DNA of 64,000 nucleotides, taken from positions 1,898,501-1,962,500 of the forward strand of contig OZ025282.1 of assembly GCA_964019165.1 (NCBI GenBank). Direction: 5' to 3'. Positions 1 to 27,959 of this stretch are shown here, one piece after another. Every line of letters begins with the position of its first letter. Position 1 is the first letter of the stretch. The notes beneath the pieces were generated by a model. The model was not told the DNA's origin. It searched no databases and was given only the letters and a program-made list of their open reading frames with translations. Origin of the DNA: Mastigias papua. Taxonomy: Eukaryota > Cnidaria > Scyphozoa > Rhizostomeae > Mastigiidae. The translations under genes and the position numbers were made by a program.

Positions 1-513
1 TTTTTCATTTAAGATACCCTAATTATTATGAAAGGATTTATAACAGCTTATGTTCTATGCCTCATCTGATGTTTCTGTTAGGAAAAATTTGATATTCCTT
101 TTTCTCCACCCTTAGAAATTCCCTTTGTGATGTAAGGTAGCATGAATTTACTTCCACAGAGATGATAGTTGTGGGCAAGTTCTAAACCATGTTAAGATTT
201 TGTGACAAATAAGCTCTTGTATCATGAAGTCACACCTGCCATAATTATGTTTTTGAATGCGATAAACACACGATCAAATTTTATCATTCCTTGCTATGTG
301 CTACAATTGCCAAAAGTCACAAATTTTCGTTGAGATAAATGGTGCTCATATGGTCCACTGCGACGAATACTTTACTCCATGACGTATGTAGACGTGACCT
401 CGAATGAGTCATCGCCCAAATATTCATTATTCCTTGGCTGCACATATCTCTTACGAAAATAAAATGTTGCTTCTATAATTCTTTTTTTCTAGTTTATTTA
501 GCTTTGCACTTAC
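1..513. other. Furin-like gene intron, left window edge
   Basis: This is intronic sequence after the exon that ends at 514, with donor GTAAGT read on the minus strand. I see no further exon here. Confidence 0.5.
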
Positions 514-16967
<16,454 letters not shown>

Positions 16968-18090
16968 CGCATTTCTACGACGATCCCTCAGAGTGGAGCA
17001 TTTAACTTGTTCTTAATGGTTATTTTACTTAAAGTTATAGCTTGCCTAGAAATTAACACTTAAGTCTTCATTCGCTGTCGTATTTATTGTGCTCGGTCAA
17101 ACCTATCGGTTGAGAAAATAATCAAACGCCTCAGCTGGATTGCCAGCCTGTGATTGGTCACCGAAACAATAGGCTTGCGACGCTCAATAGAGTGAATATA
17201 AGGTACCCGCAAAAACTTAGGTCATCGTAGAACGAAAAGCGGCTGGGTAAACAATGGCCTGTCCAGTCTAATATGTTTACTTAATTGGCTTGACAACTGC
17301 AGTTGTGCAAAGCACGGCTACCTCCACTGCTCTTCAACTTTGCTTTGTTTTGCAACATTTAGCAAATATGACTATTTGAGGAGTGTAAAAATGAATGGGC
17401 ATTTTGACCTGCATTCAAAGTAATTGAGATAGCTGGTCAAACAGTTTCGTGTAGCCAGTGATTGCTCATTGTACAAGGGGGACCTAAAAATCATGCACAA
17501 CTTTTATGCGAACCTGAGCACATCGATGCTGGAAAGTAATTGTCTGGCAACTAAGATAATACCTATGAGGGAATATAATGCTAAGCACCCTAGAACAGAC
17601 ATCAAATGGACTCTGCAGATAATATATGCTATTTTAACTCAGAATGCAAACTTGCTGCAGGCAGAAGCGAAAGACAAGAGCTCTGCTTTGCATTTGATCT
17701 GAGATATCTGGATTCATGGACTAAGCAGCAGAGCTTTGCCAAGACGGGCTGATAAAACAACGGCTGGATTATTTCAGCTGACGTTCTTCCTGAAGCCGCG
17801 TACGATCTTTAAACACTCGGATTCATGCTGAATGCTTTCTGTGCGCAAATCCAGAACACATGCAAGAAGAAGCTGCTCATTTTTGCAGGCAAGATGGATT
17901 TGATTAAATCAGCCAATGCTTTGACGCATATCACATTATACCAAAAGCATAACATTTTTGAAAGAACTTCCACTAGTGGGGAAATTTATCAACATATCCT
18001 GTGCCTTGCATAGCCCTGCAGACTTATAAGTGCAGAAAATCTAGATAAATTGCGCAGCTTGTATGGAACCCCCGAAGGTGAAAAAAGATT
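16968..18090. other. Upstream flank of the furin-like gene
   Basis: This is the likely 5' UTR and promoter side of the convertase gene. An inverted CCAAT (GATTGGTC) lies near 17152. No other gene is recognised; the short ORFs at 17469-18013 have no known motif. Confidence 0.4.
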
Positions 18091-18227
18091 AGGGGCCGTA
18101 CATTTAAAAAGAAAAGGGACGTCTAAATTCTCAAAAAATCCCCTCCTCCTTCAACAACGTCTAAAAATTGTCTCAAAATCGTCGTACCCCTCCCCCTCTT
18201 TGTCTACGTCATATATGTATGGTCCCT
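18091..18227. mobile_element. Short MITE-like inverted repeat element
   Basis: AGGGGCCGTACAT at the left matches the inverted right end (ATGTATGGTCCCT) at roughly 11 of 13 positions, enclosing about 110 bp. It is weak but resembles a MITE. Confidence 0.4.
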
Positions 18228-19770
18228 TAAGAACTGGCTGTAAAGAATTCGCATTTGAGACACCCAGTAGACTCTTGTCATCCGGCTTAGAGTGGACCAT
18301 ATCTTGATTACCTAGTTTTGGCATTGTCTTTGGTTCCATTTATTACAGTGGGTATCTTTCAAATCTTGTTCACTCCACACTAACTTGCTGAAAGGCTTTG
18401 GGATCTTTCCTTGAGACAAGCGACATATTAGTGCTGCAACAGCCTTCACACAAGCACAGAGTAAATCATAAGAATGGCAAATTTGGAAGCGGAGAATTGA
18501 ATGGATTTGCTCAGCTGGAAAGATAATAGGAGAAACAATTTAATGAAAATGTTGGCAATATTACCATCCAAATTACCTGATTCCAATCATGTGATTCTGT
18601 CTCTAAACACGTTGCTCTAAGATTTGATCAGTTCCTTCTGAGCTCAGTCACCGCGCCTCTGCTTAGTCACCGCGCCTCTGAAGCATTATTATGAACTTCT
18701 TTGTATAGATCTACAAACTTTGGACACCATCTTAATAACAGTGCAAAACACTTCCTAATAAAGTTGTTGTAATCACTGAGAAATAGCAAAAAAATAATGC
18801 TTGGTAGGGCGTATATATAAAAGGCTGCTTTCTGAAATTAGCCTATAGAGCAGCCTTTGATATTAGGAATTGCTGGGACTTGTCCACTGCCCCCCCCCCA
18901 CCAAAGTATCTCGCAATGCACGTCTGAGAGTTTGAAGGAGGAAATTTTCCAAGAATTCTTGCAATAGAACTCTACTTAGATTTAAGGTCTAATACTACAG
19001 CTCTGAATATAAGAATGAACTTCTCTTGGAAAGAAAGCAGTGAATTTCCGTTGGTGAAATAAAAATGGAAAAGCATCGAAACCTGGTACTACACATGCTC
19101 TTCCGGATGTGTTACTGCACTACGTTCCCTTAATAACGCCCATGTGATGTATTTTTGGCAGTGTCTCTTGGGCTCTGTAATCCACAAATGGGACCAATTC
19201 GATGTAATCACTTTTGGCCACAGAGGTTGTCTATGCTTAGGTTGAAACATGGCAGTCTTCTAGGGAAACTGATTGATGCAATGGAATTGAGTGACCGTGA
19301 GCCACAATTTGAGAGTCTTTGATCTTATTAAGTAGCTTGGTGCTTGATTGGCAAGGTCCACTGTTGGCAAGGTCCCATTTCAACCCGAAGGGATCCAACT
19401 GTGCATCTTATCCACATTCATCCAAGTTTAGATACAGTGATACTTGGCACTGGAGATGCGTGAAAGTATGAGAACACTTGTTCTTGACCAGTACGAATCA
19501 TGTTATGAACAAAAGCGATCTGAGCATCATTCCACTGGGCCTAAATGCAGGTCCTACTGTATGTCCCAGAGATGACCAACTTATGCAGTGATCATACCAA
19601 ACCGGAGACTTTGCAAGGAATATCAGAGCTGCACACTATTCTCGCGGGTATTATATTGAATAGTAATCCTTCATTCTCATAAACACAAACAAAATTCACC
19701 TAACGAGAAGGCTCGGGAATTGTGCATGTTTCGTTGACATGCTTATGGGAAATTGAAATATATATAACAT
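18228..19770. other. Intergenic, nothing recognised
   Basis: No coding exon, RNA gene or clear repeat was seen. Confidence 0.5.
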
Positions 19771-20068
19771 GAATCTTCGAATTGGCCCCCCTCGAATAAC
19801 CCCTTATGCTAGAACATCAGATTTTTACTAACCCCCCTCAAATAAGCCCCCACCACAGAAGATGATGAAGGCCTTGACATAGACCGATGCTTAACCTGTT
19901 CATTTACTATTATAGAGAAAAGGAGTTTTGACAATGGCCTTTTTATGCAACATGTGTCAAATAATCTATAACCCCTCCCCTTGAATAAGCCTTCCCCTCG
20001 AATAAGGTCCATTAAATGTATTTAAAAAAGAAAAATAAATCTTAACCAAATAAATCCTCGGGGACCTA
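19771..20068. mobile_element. Degenerate copy of the CTCGAATAAGCCCCC MITE
   Basis: It shares with 50790-51103 the ends (TTCGAATTGGCCCCC and CCTCGGGGACCTAAT), repeated CCCCTCGAATAA blocks and the middle segment around GATGATGAAGGC. It is more decayed than the copy at 50790. Confidence 0.7.
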
Positions 20069-23000
20069 ATATGATTTATGGCATAACACTTTACTTAAAA
20101 GGGACCTTTTTCTAAATAGATATTTATTGTAATCAGAATGAATTTCTCTCTAAAACTGCAGAAAGTGTTTTTAGAACTGCACATTTTGTGTACAGCTACA
20201 TTTTCCACTAACGTCACAAACAGGGAATAGTGTAAATTAATATGCTTGAAACACATTTTACCCTAGTAAAGTAAATTGAAATGAAATGATATTTAAAAGA
20301 GGATTTGAAATGCGAATCATGTCAGTCCGCGCAAATTTGGTTGGTGGATGGTTGGTGTTACAGTTGGTGTTAGATCATAGTCAAGTTACGCACATGACGT
20401 AAAAACTACTATTCATATCGAAGTTATTGCCTAATGGATGTCAAAATGACTGACTGTTGAAATTACGTAGGAAAAGCACAGATTAAAATAATGTTACTAG
20501 ATATTGTCCTCACGGAAAGTAAAAGTTCAAGTATTGGATGTGTGAGAGAGATTACCGGCCTATCTAGCATAAATGGAAACCAATGTGACAGTTTTCGGAT
20601 CGAGTTGGATTAGCTATAGTGTTGAGAATTCCGACGCCATACAATTTCAGTTTACATTGAGCAAGACTTTGCTACAGCTTGAACATAGTGCAACAGTGCT
20701 TCGAAAGCTTAGTAACTACTGGGAGAGTTCCTCCTCAAGAAATTCTTCTGCATAGACTTCCCTTATTTGTCTTACTTTGTCTTTAATTTTATTCATTTTG
20801 TATATTGTAGCTTTAAACGTTTGATATTTGTAGTAATCTATTAATTTGACTGTATTGTATGTGGAGGAATTTTAAAAATATGACTGAACTGAGTAACTAT
20901 ACGAAAAAACTGGCAAAGAGCATAGCTGCCAAATGTTTGCGAGCTCTGATCAGGTCTAATTTCTTCCAAAATAATTGACCTTATAAAGAATCATAGATAA
21001 ATATATACATACCTATATTCCAGTTATTTACAGACGGTTACCCATTCAACGTACCTGATTTCCAAGGGTCGTCTATTTACAAAACAAACAAGCTAAAATA
21101 TTACAAAAAAGAACAAAAAATTACGTATCTTAAAAGTCTACATCTTAATGTTCTTGAAAGACGCCAATGCAAAGTAACCAACTACAAATACGATTTGTAT
21201 GATGCCAGGGATGGTAAACGTATAGCATCGTCACACGCATAAATTTAACTGTGGAACGCATGCGTGGCCAGAATCTTGCATGATGATTGGTCAATTAGGT
21301 TGGGAGAAAATAGACCTGATCAGAGCGCCCACACATTGGGCGGCTATGCTCTGGCAGGGTAGGTAGAGAAATGACAGAGATAAGAAGCTCAAATACCAGA
21401 AAAGAAGGAGGTGAAGGGTTAATATCTGTCGATAGGGTCGTATCATCTAGGCGCTTTTCTCAAAGAAAAAGTACAAATGAGCATGGAAAACTTTTATTCT
21501 CGCATAATCAATTCAGTATTTAAATGCTTATCCACTCCTCACTGCACTGAAACTGTTTATGATGAGGTTACTTTACCTCCTTCGCATGATTTCCATCTGT
21601 GACTCTCCAAACAAGTACCAGTTACATCACTACCTGCTTGTCACTTCCCGTTCACTTCAAGCCGATACTGCAATAGTCGACAGTGAACTGAAATGAAAAT
21701 AAGCCTGACGTTAGATTAAGGGTCACTTTCCAGCATGAACTAGCAAGTCACATATTCCTGTCTGTGTTTCAGAAATTACGGTTATGCAAACTACCTGTTA
21801 GAAGCATTTGGAAAAGCCAGCCCTTCTCAAGATATAGTTCGGTTCCATCAGGATAGACTTGAAATAGCTAGATTTTATGTCCTAATATCTCACGCCTCAG
21901 ATATTTAGATTTATTTAAAGGACTTCCTTGCAGTTCATATCCTGAAGTAAATTCAAAGAAGCCTAAAGAGTTTTGGTGGAAATTAATTCTCAAAGTTACA
22001 GAGGGAAAGTCTTGGGAATCTCATTCCATCCATTAGAACTATCAACATACAAAACAAAACAATATATTTAAGCTTGAAAAGGTAAACAGAACTAGTAACG
22101 GAAAATTTATCAACAATGTTATATAAAAGGAACGCATATATGTTCTTTGTTATCATGGTTATAAGAAGCTTATAAAACAGTGGTCTTTATAAAACAGTGG
22201 TCTTTATCAGTTTAATACGGCAAATCAAATCCATTGCGTTTATTAGGTATTTGACAGAGAAAGAGAAAATTGCCAAAAAAACTTAATACTGAAATGAAAC
22301 GAAATGGGGAACAAAGGAAAAAGAGAGTAGGTATCATGAAAAAAGGAAAGAAAACAAATGACGTAATTATGTAATAAACAGAGAGGAGAGTCCCCAGGTG
22401 ATAGTCACGTGAACTTAAGAAACAGGAAAAACTTGTGCAGTTCGTGGAAGCGAAATTCGTTTGAGCGGTCTTACATTGTTACTGAACGAGGTTCTGTACA
22501 CGTGAGGAGTTGGTACTCAGGCATTGCCAGGCGCCAAAGCAGAAACTGTAAAAGTACTATATATCCTCGTTACCGTTTGCTCCAATGCAGAATAATTTAG
22601 CATCCCTTATTATACTTACTATCCATTGGACCATTGGCACTTCTGCAAAGTCTGTACCAGTCAACACGATCTTACAAAGGTTAATTTAGGATCATCTGTT
22701 GGGAAGTGTAACAGGTCTGGGTTCTTTTCTCGGTACCAGACCCTGTTGTTGTCGTACACTTTACCCAACATACTTTGCCATTTCCGTTTCCGTTGTGTTA
22801 GAGTATTCATATACGTGTTATGTTCAGAGAGATAGAGAGTTCGAGATAAGCGTGCGAGAGAGATGTCTAATCAACATGATAAAATATTGTAAATAGTGTA
22901 TTATAGATAACATTTTATGACTCTACTCAACTTTGTTTTTCTGGTCTGCCCGACCCTCTCATTACAACATCATCCTCTCTCTCCGGAGAACTCCTCCAAC

Positions 23001-23954
23001 TTTACTGTTTCTGCGCATGCATTTGGATATATTATTATGCTTCCGGCCTAAACCTAAACGTCATCTAAGTGATCCACTTCAACGCAGTAATGATAAGATG
23101 TAAAACAAAACAGCCCTGATTGCTATGAAGGCGATAGAGGGCATCTTTGGTTGGACTGTTGGTAGGAGGTTGACAGACATGTCCGTCGGCAGCCCAACGC
23201 TGTAGCGTCAACACCAAAAACGGGCCAATTTGAAGTTCAAATTGAACACGCCAGCAAAAAAGCCAGTATGGAAGAAGCCGTTAAACAGATGCGTTTTTCA
23301 GGACAAATGTGAACACCAATGGATAGATACCCGTTTCCGTCTAAAGACGGAGTAGTGTGAACAGAGAAGAGAACAGCTCCGTTTCTGGGAGCAAAAACGA
23401 AACTAAATGAAAACAGAGATGTATGTAGTGGTAAACAAGGACGTACTGAAGAATGTGCATGGCATGGGTAAATCACACACCCCACTTCGTAGGCCATTTT
23501 GGTGCCTTGATCAAACCTCTCGGTGACAATCTTCTGCTATCCCCCCCCCCTCTCTTAGAAGTCCTTCATCACGCCACTTGATGATTTAATAGTCTGTGCT
23601 CGGATAAAGAACAGAAGTTCGTAGTGACGAACATTAGCACATAGAACATAGCAAAAGTTCCTTTGATTGAGAACTCAATATCAATCACTAATTACCGTTC
23701 ATTCAATTCAAATTATAGAAAACTGATGTCGCTCATGTTCAACCACAATAAAAGGCGTGGCAAGGTAGATTTTGTAAGAGAAACTCCCAATGCAATTATT
23801 TTCAGCGAAGGTGTGAACTATTGACCGTATACAGCTGTGATTAAGAGCTGCTTGGCTACGAAAACTTCGAGAACAACGCATCAAAGTCAGAAAAAAGCTG
23901 GGCAACTGTACACGATAACAACGTAACACGTTCCCACTGCCATACGAAGGGGTG
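20069..23954. other. Intergenic flank left of the Polinton insertion
   Basis: No gene is recognised. The stretch at 22690-22975 looks like retroelement-type regulatory DNA, but no paired LTR or target duplication was found. Confidence 0.45.
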
Positions 23955-23960
23955 GACGTG
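23955..23960. repeat. Target site duplication, left (GACGTG)
   Basis: This directly precedes the left terminus and is identical to 45876-45881. Confidence 0.93.
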
Positions 23961-24113
23961 ATATATAATGTATTATGGAATATCTGGTGCAAAAATGGGT
24001 AAAAGTGGGGTAGAGAGAGGTGTAAATTAATAATGGAATAATTTATTATAAATTATGATTGTATAATTTAATAAATGTAAAATAACAGAATTATAAAATT
24101 AGGTATAAGAATG

Positions 24114-24164
24114 GTTGATTAAAATAGTTAATTAAAATAGTTAATTAAAATAGTTAATTAAAAT
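24114..24164. repeat. 13-bp tandem repeat in left TIR (TTAATTAAAATAG)
   Basis: Four copies. The mirror array at 45660-45723 has five, which is the only TIR difference found. Confidence 0.9.
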
Positions 24165-24238
24165 GGATTATGAAATGATTGGTGTGAATTGAGTGTGAAT
24201 GAGTGAATGGTGTAAATAAAATAGATACAAGAAATAGA

Positions 24239-24456
24239 GTTATGTTATAATAACATGAAATGGAGTTATGTTATAATAACATGAAATGGAGTTATGTTAT
24301 AATAACATGAAATGGAGTTATGTTATAATAACATGAAATGGAGTTATGTTATAATAACATGAAATGGAGTTATGTTATAATAACATGAAATGGAGTTATG
24401 TTATAATAACATGAAATGGAGTTATGTTATAATAACATGAAATGGAGTTATGTTAT
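24239..24456. repeat. 26-bp tandem repeat with 15-bp palindrome, left TIR
   Basis: Eight copies of a unit containing ATGTTATAATAACAT, a perfect palindrome around its central A, joined by GAAATGGAGTT. The mirror array is at 45367-45584. It is a possible binding or origin array. Confidence 0.93.
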
Positions 24457-24867
24457 AGATTTATAAAATATATAAGAGAATGGTTTAAAAAGGACTAGTA
24501 TAAATAAAATAGAAAATAATATTGATATAAATGTAATGGTATTAATTTAGAATAAATGGATTAATACAATGGAAATAATTATTAATATAATTTAAAAAAA
24601 TCTTCCTATGGTATAATAAAACCACTTCGTTATTAATGGAACATATTTTATGGTTTCATGGATTGTTCTCTTTTATTTTCATTTTTCAATTGGAGCGGAA
24701 GCTCTAATCTTGGTTTCTTAAATTGGGTATTGAAAAAAAATCAAGGATTATGATGCTTGTTGTTCATAAGAAACATTTATTATAAACATATTTCCATTTA
24801 TCTTATGGAATTCTATTTATGACTTCGTAGAATAATTACTTTTATTGGTTACAGACACTGCCCACGA

Positions 24868-24934
24868 GCCACTAAGCGAGGTTTAACGAAGTTAAAACCG
24901 CAGGTTTTGACAAAGTTAAACCTTGTTTAGTGGC
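24868..24934. repeat. Long imperfect hairpin in left TIR
   Basis: GCCACTAAGCGAGGTTTAAC pairs with the far arm ending TTTAGTGGC at 18 of 20 positions. Inner arms GTTAAAACC and GGTTTTGAC extend the stem around a GCA loop. The mirror copy is at 44889-44955. Confidence 0.85.
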
Positions 24935-24956
24935 GAGTAAAACCACGCGACGCATT

Positions 24957-25000
24957 AGTATTAGCGCAGCTAATACTACATAAAGCGTTAGCTTTATGTA
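24957..25000. repeat. Two adjacent perfect hairpins in left TIR
   Basis: AGTATTAGC-gca-GCTAATACT (24957-24977) abuts TACATAAAGC-gtta-GCTTTATGTA (24977-25000). They are flanked by the complementary arms CACGCGACG and CGTCGTGTG, so the whole can fold as a branched stem. Confidence 0.85.
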
Positions 25001-25227
25001 TCGTCGTGTGATACTGGTTTCAGTCACTAGCTTATATAAAATAACTATTATTCTATAGCATAATTTTATTGGTAAAACATTTTATTGTTTTTATAAACTA
25101 GCCATTTTCCATTGGCGTTAATAAATAAACCTTACTTATAGGGGTTACTTAATGGGACTTGGATTATTTGTTATTTATTGGTTTTAGACAATTTAGTCTT
25201 AAACGGCCGTGAATAATGGAATCACCC

Positions 25228-25265
25228 GGCCAGATTATTTTAGCTTTAGCTAAAATAATGTGGCC
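25228..25265. repeat. 38-bp hairpin in left TIR
   Basis: GGCCAGATTATTTTAGCT pairs with AGCTAAAATAATGTGGCC at 16 of 18 positions across a 2-nt loop. It sits between two roughly 60-bp imperfect direct repeats (about 25083-25150 and 25274-25335), both containing TATAAACTAGC and TTTCCATTGGC. Confidence 0.85.
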
Positions 25266-25549
25266 ATTCAATCAGTCAATTGTTTTATAAACTAGCAATT
25301 TTCCATTGGCCTTACTAAATAACCTTACTAAATGGGGGTATTATTTGGCATCAATTTTAATTTCAAATACCAATTAACCTATTTTATTGGCATTTTAGCT
25401 TAGTCACAAAGAATAGTATTATGTATTTGCAGCATTTTCGTGCGGTTTTAATTCATTTGTTATTTGTTGATTGGATTTATTGATTGGTAACATGGGTTGT
25501 GAGATTAAAATAACTTAAAAAAATATTATATATATATAAATTATAAGAG

Positions 25550-26725
25550 ATGTTTTCATTACAATGTTTAAGTGCGAGAAAAATTATTGATCATAATTCG
25601 ATTCCTGTAAAACATGGTTATAAAAAATGTTGCGTAACAACTGATGAAGAGGAGGCTATAAGACATGGCCATTTAGAATGCTTGAAATATGGTCTTGATA
25701 AAAATAATAACGAAGATAATGAAATCTTTATGATCAATGAAAATCATTATTTAAATTTGGCTGCAAAATATGGGCAAATAAATTGTTTAAAATATTTATT
25801 AAATATTAAAAGATATGATTGGGCTGATATTTGTAATACAGCCGCTGAATACGGTCAATTAGAATGTTTAAAATATGCTCATGAAAACGGGTGTTCGTGG
25901 AACGGGGAAACAATCAATTCAGCTGTACGAAATGGTCATTTAGAATGTTTAAAATATGCTCACGAAAACGGATGCCCTTGGGGTTATGAAACATGCGCTA
26001 TAGCCGCTTTAAATGGTCGATTAGCATGTTTAAAATACGCTCATGAAAATAACTGCCCATGGAATGACAATGTTTGCCGAAGTGCTGCAAACAATGGCCA
26101 TTTAGATTGTTTAAAATATGCTTGTGAAAACGGTTGTCCAAAGGATCTTTTCACTTGTTTAAATGCAGCTGCTTTTGGTCATTTAGAATGTTTAAAATAT
26201 GCTCATAAAAACGAATTCCATTGGGATAGTTTAACTTGCGAAATGGCTGCGTGTAATGATGAATTAGAATGTTTAAAATATGCTCATGAAAATGGCTGTC
26301 CATGGAAAAGTAGAACAATCTATCGTGCTATTAAAAAAGGAAGTTTAGATTGTTTAAAATATGCTTATGAAAATGGTTTAAAAATAGACAAAAGACAAAC
26401 GACAGTCTGTTTGCTCGCTTGTGAATATGGCGAATTAGAATGTTTAAAATATCTTCGTAGTATTAAATGTCATTGGAATATGAGAGTAGGAGAAACGGCT
26501 GTTAAAAATAGACATTATGATTGCTTTAAATATGCTCATGAAAATGGTTGCCCAATGAGTAAAAAAATTGTTTATATTGCCGTAGATAACGGAGATTATG
26601 GAATTATGAAATATGCTATTGAAAATGGTTATTATTATGACAAAAATAAAATATTAAAACATATCAAACCAAGAAATATAGAAATAAAAGATTGCTTACA
26701 ATATATAAAATATAAATGCGTTTAA
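25550..26725 (+). CDS. Ankyrin-type repeat protein 1 (giant-virus style)
   Basis: 391 aa, made largely of about ten repeats of roughly 33 residues with the pattern A-x-x-G-x-LECLKYAHENGCPW. This helical repeat type is typical of ankyrin-like families expanded in amoebal giant viruses and their relatives. There is no visible F-box, membrane segment or enzymatic motif, so a protein-binding, possibly host-modulating role is inferred. It is the first gene inside the left TIR, transcribed inward, with an A/T-only block (25515-25546) just before the ATG. It is related to the genes at 26761 and 43761. Confidence 0.88.
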   Translation: MFSLQCLSARKIIDHNSIPVKHGYKKCCVTTDEEEAIRHGHLECLKYGLDKNNNEDNEIFMINENHYLNLAAKYGQINCLKYLLNIKRYDWADICNTAAEYGQLECLKYAHENGCSWNGETINSAVRNGHLECLKYAHENGCPWGYETCAIAALNGRLACLKYAHENNCPWNDNVCRSAANNGHLDCLKYACENGCPKDLFTCLNAAAFGHLECLKYAHKNEFHWDSLTCEMAACNDELECLKYAHENGCPWKSRTIYRAIKKGSLDCLKYAYENGLKIDKRQTTVCLLACEYGELECLKYLRSIKCHWNMRVGETAVKNRHYDCFKYAHENGCPMSKKIVYIAVDNGDYGIMKYAIENGYYYDKNKILKHIKPRNIEIKDCLQYIKYKCV

Positions 26726-26746
26726 AATACTTAAAGAAATATCACC

Positions 26747-26760
26747 ATATATATATTATA
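26747..26760 (+). promoter_or_regulatory. A/T start-proximal motif, ankyrin gene 2
   Basis: ATATATATTATA directly abuts the ATG at 26761. It is an exact match to the element's core motif and argues for this start over the upstream ATG at 26716. Confidence 0.6.
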
Positions 26761-27945
26761 ATGAGTAGTTGTTATTTTTGCGAAATCACACAAGAAGAGA
26801 ATATGGGGGATTTTAAAAAATGTTTTGATATTCAGTTAAAATACCAACAATTAGATCAAGATTATTCATTAAGTCGTATAAAATCTGCAGCACAAATGGG
26901 GCATTTAAAATGTCTCAAAAAAGTTCATAAAGAAGAATGTTGTTCATTAAAAGGCGTATGTAATATAGCAGCGGAATATGGTAATTTACAATGCTTAAAA
27001 TACGCACATGATAATGGTGATACAATTGATGAAAAAACGATGGTAAACGGTTGTAAAGCTAATGCATTGGGTATTATGAGATATTTACATGATAATAAAT
27101 GTCCATGGAATTCACAAGTGTGTGATATTGCGGCTGAGTACGATCATATACATTGTTTAAAATATGCTCATGATAATGGTTGTCCATGGGATGAAATGAC
27201 AATTTATAAGGCTATACAAAATAATAATTTTGGTTGTCTTGAATTTGCGTGTGAAAACGGATGTCCGACAGATGAAGACATGATTAACGAAGCTTGTAAA
27301 AATAATGATCTAAGAATCTTAAAATATTTACATGAAATTATGAATTTAAAATTTGATGATATGAGTGCTACATTATGTTGTTTGAAAGATGGTAAAAGAG
27401 AATGTTTAGAATATGCTCATGAAAACGGATCTAAAATAACACATAATACATTTTCATTGGCTATTGAAAATAATTTATTAGATTGTATAAAATTTTTGGT
27501 TGAATCTATGTGTGATTACGAATTATATACAGCAATAACCGCTGTAAAATATTGTGATTTAGAATGCATTAAATATTTACGTAAAAATGATATTTTATTA
27601 TTTGATGAAGACTCATGTCGTTTAGCTGTTCAAAATAAAAAAATCAGTGTTATAAAATATCTTATTGATCAAGGCTGCCCATTTGTGGCAAAGGATATTA
27701 TGGAAGAAATAATTAAATACGATAAATTAGTATTCTTAAAATATTTTATAAAGAAGTATTCTCTTATCATAACTAAAAATGATTTTGAAAATATATTAAA
27801 AAATGATTCAATAAAATGTTTAAGCTATGTCTTTTGTCATCGAGCATTATTTGATAGTTTTTATGATCAAAATACTTATGATAAATCTCATAGGAAGTGT
27901 AGATCATTTATCAAAAAAAAGATCATATTGAAGAAACAAATATAA
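26761..27945 (+). CDS. Ankyrin-type repeat protein 2
   Basis: The frame is open from 26716, but MSSCYFCEITQEE at 26761 is the better start because it directly follows the A/T motif and avoids overlap with the preceding gene. The product is about 394 aa with diverged LKCLKYAHDNGCPWD-type repeats, more decayed towards the C terminus. It shares repeats with its left neighbour, so the pair probably arose by duplication. An A8 run near the 3' end stays in frame. The role is inferred to be protein binding. Confidence 0.82.
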   Translation: MSSCYFCEITQEENMGDFKKCFDIQLKYQQLDQDYSLSRIKSAAQMGHLKCLKKVHKEECCSLKGVCNIAAEYGNLQCLKYAHDNGDTIDEKTMVNGCKANALGIMRYLHDNKCPWNSQVCDIAAEYDHIHCLKYAHDNGCPWDEMTIYKAIQNNNFGCLEFACENGCPTDEDMINEACKNNDLRILKYLHEIMNLKFDDMSATLCCLKDGKRECLEYAHENGSKITHNTFSLAIENNLLDCIKFLVESMCDYELYTAITAVKYCDLECIKYLRKNDILLFDEDSCRLAVQNKKISVIKYLIDQGCPFVAKDIMEEIIKYDKLVFLKYFIKKYSLIITKNDFENILKNDSIKCLSYVFCHRALFDSFYDQNTYDKSHRKCRSFIKKKIILKKQI

Positions 27946-27959
27946 TATATAATATACAT

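Larger units (their letters stand above)
23961..25511 (+). repeat. Left terminal inverted repeat, 1551 bp
   Basis: It matches the reverse complement of 44312-45875 from the outer end to GAGATTAAAAT. The 13-bp length difference equals one unit of the 13-bp repeat near 24114-24164, which has four copies here and five on the right. Every other block I compared by eye matched. It contains 26-bp palindromic repeats, several hairpins and two direct repeats, and no convincing ORF. Confidence 0.95.

Noticed and set aside
22690..22975. Possible solo LTR (TGTAACAGG ... CTCATTACA)
   Set aside because: No second LTR, no target duplication and no retroelement ORF nearby.
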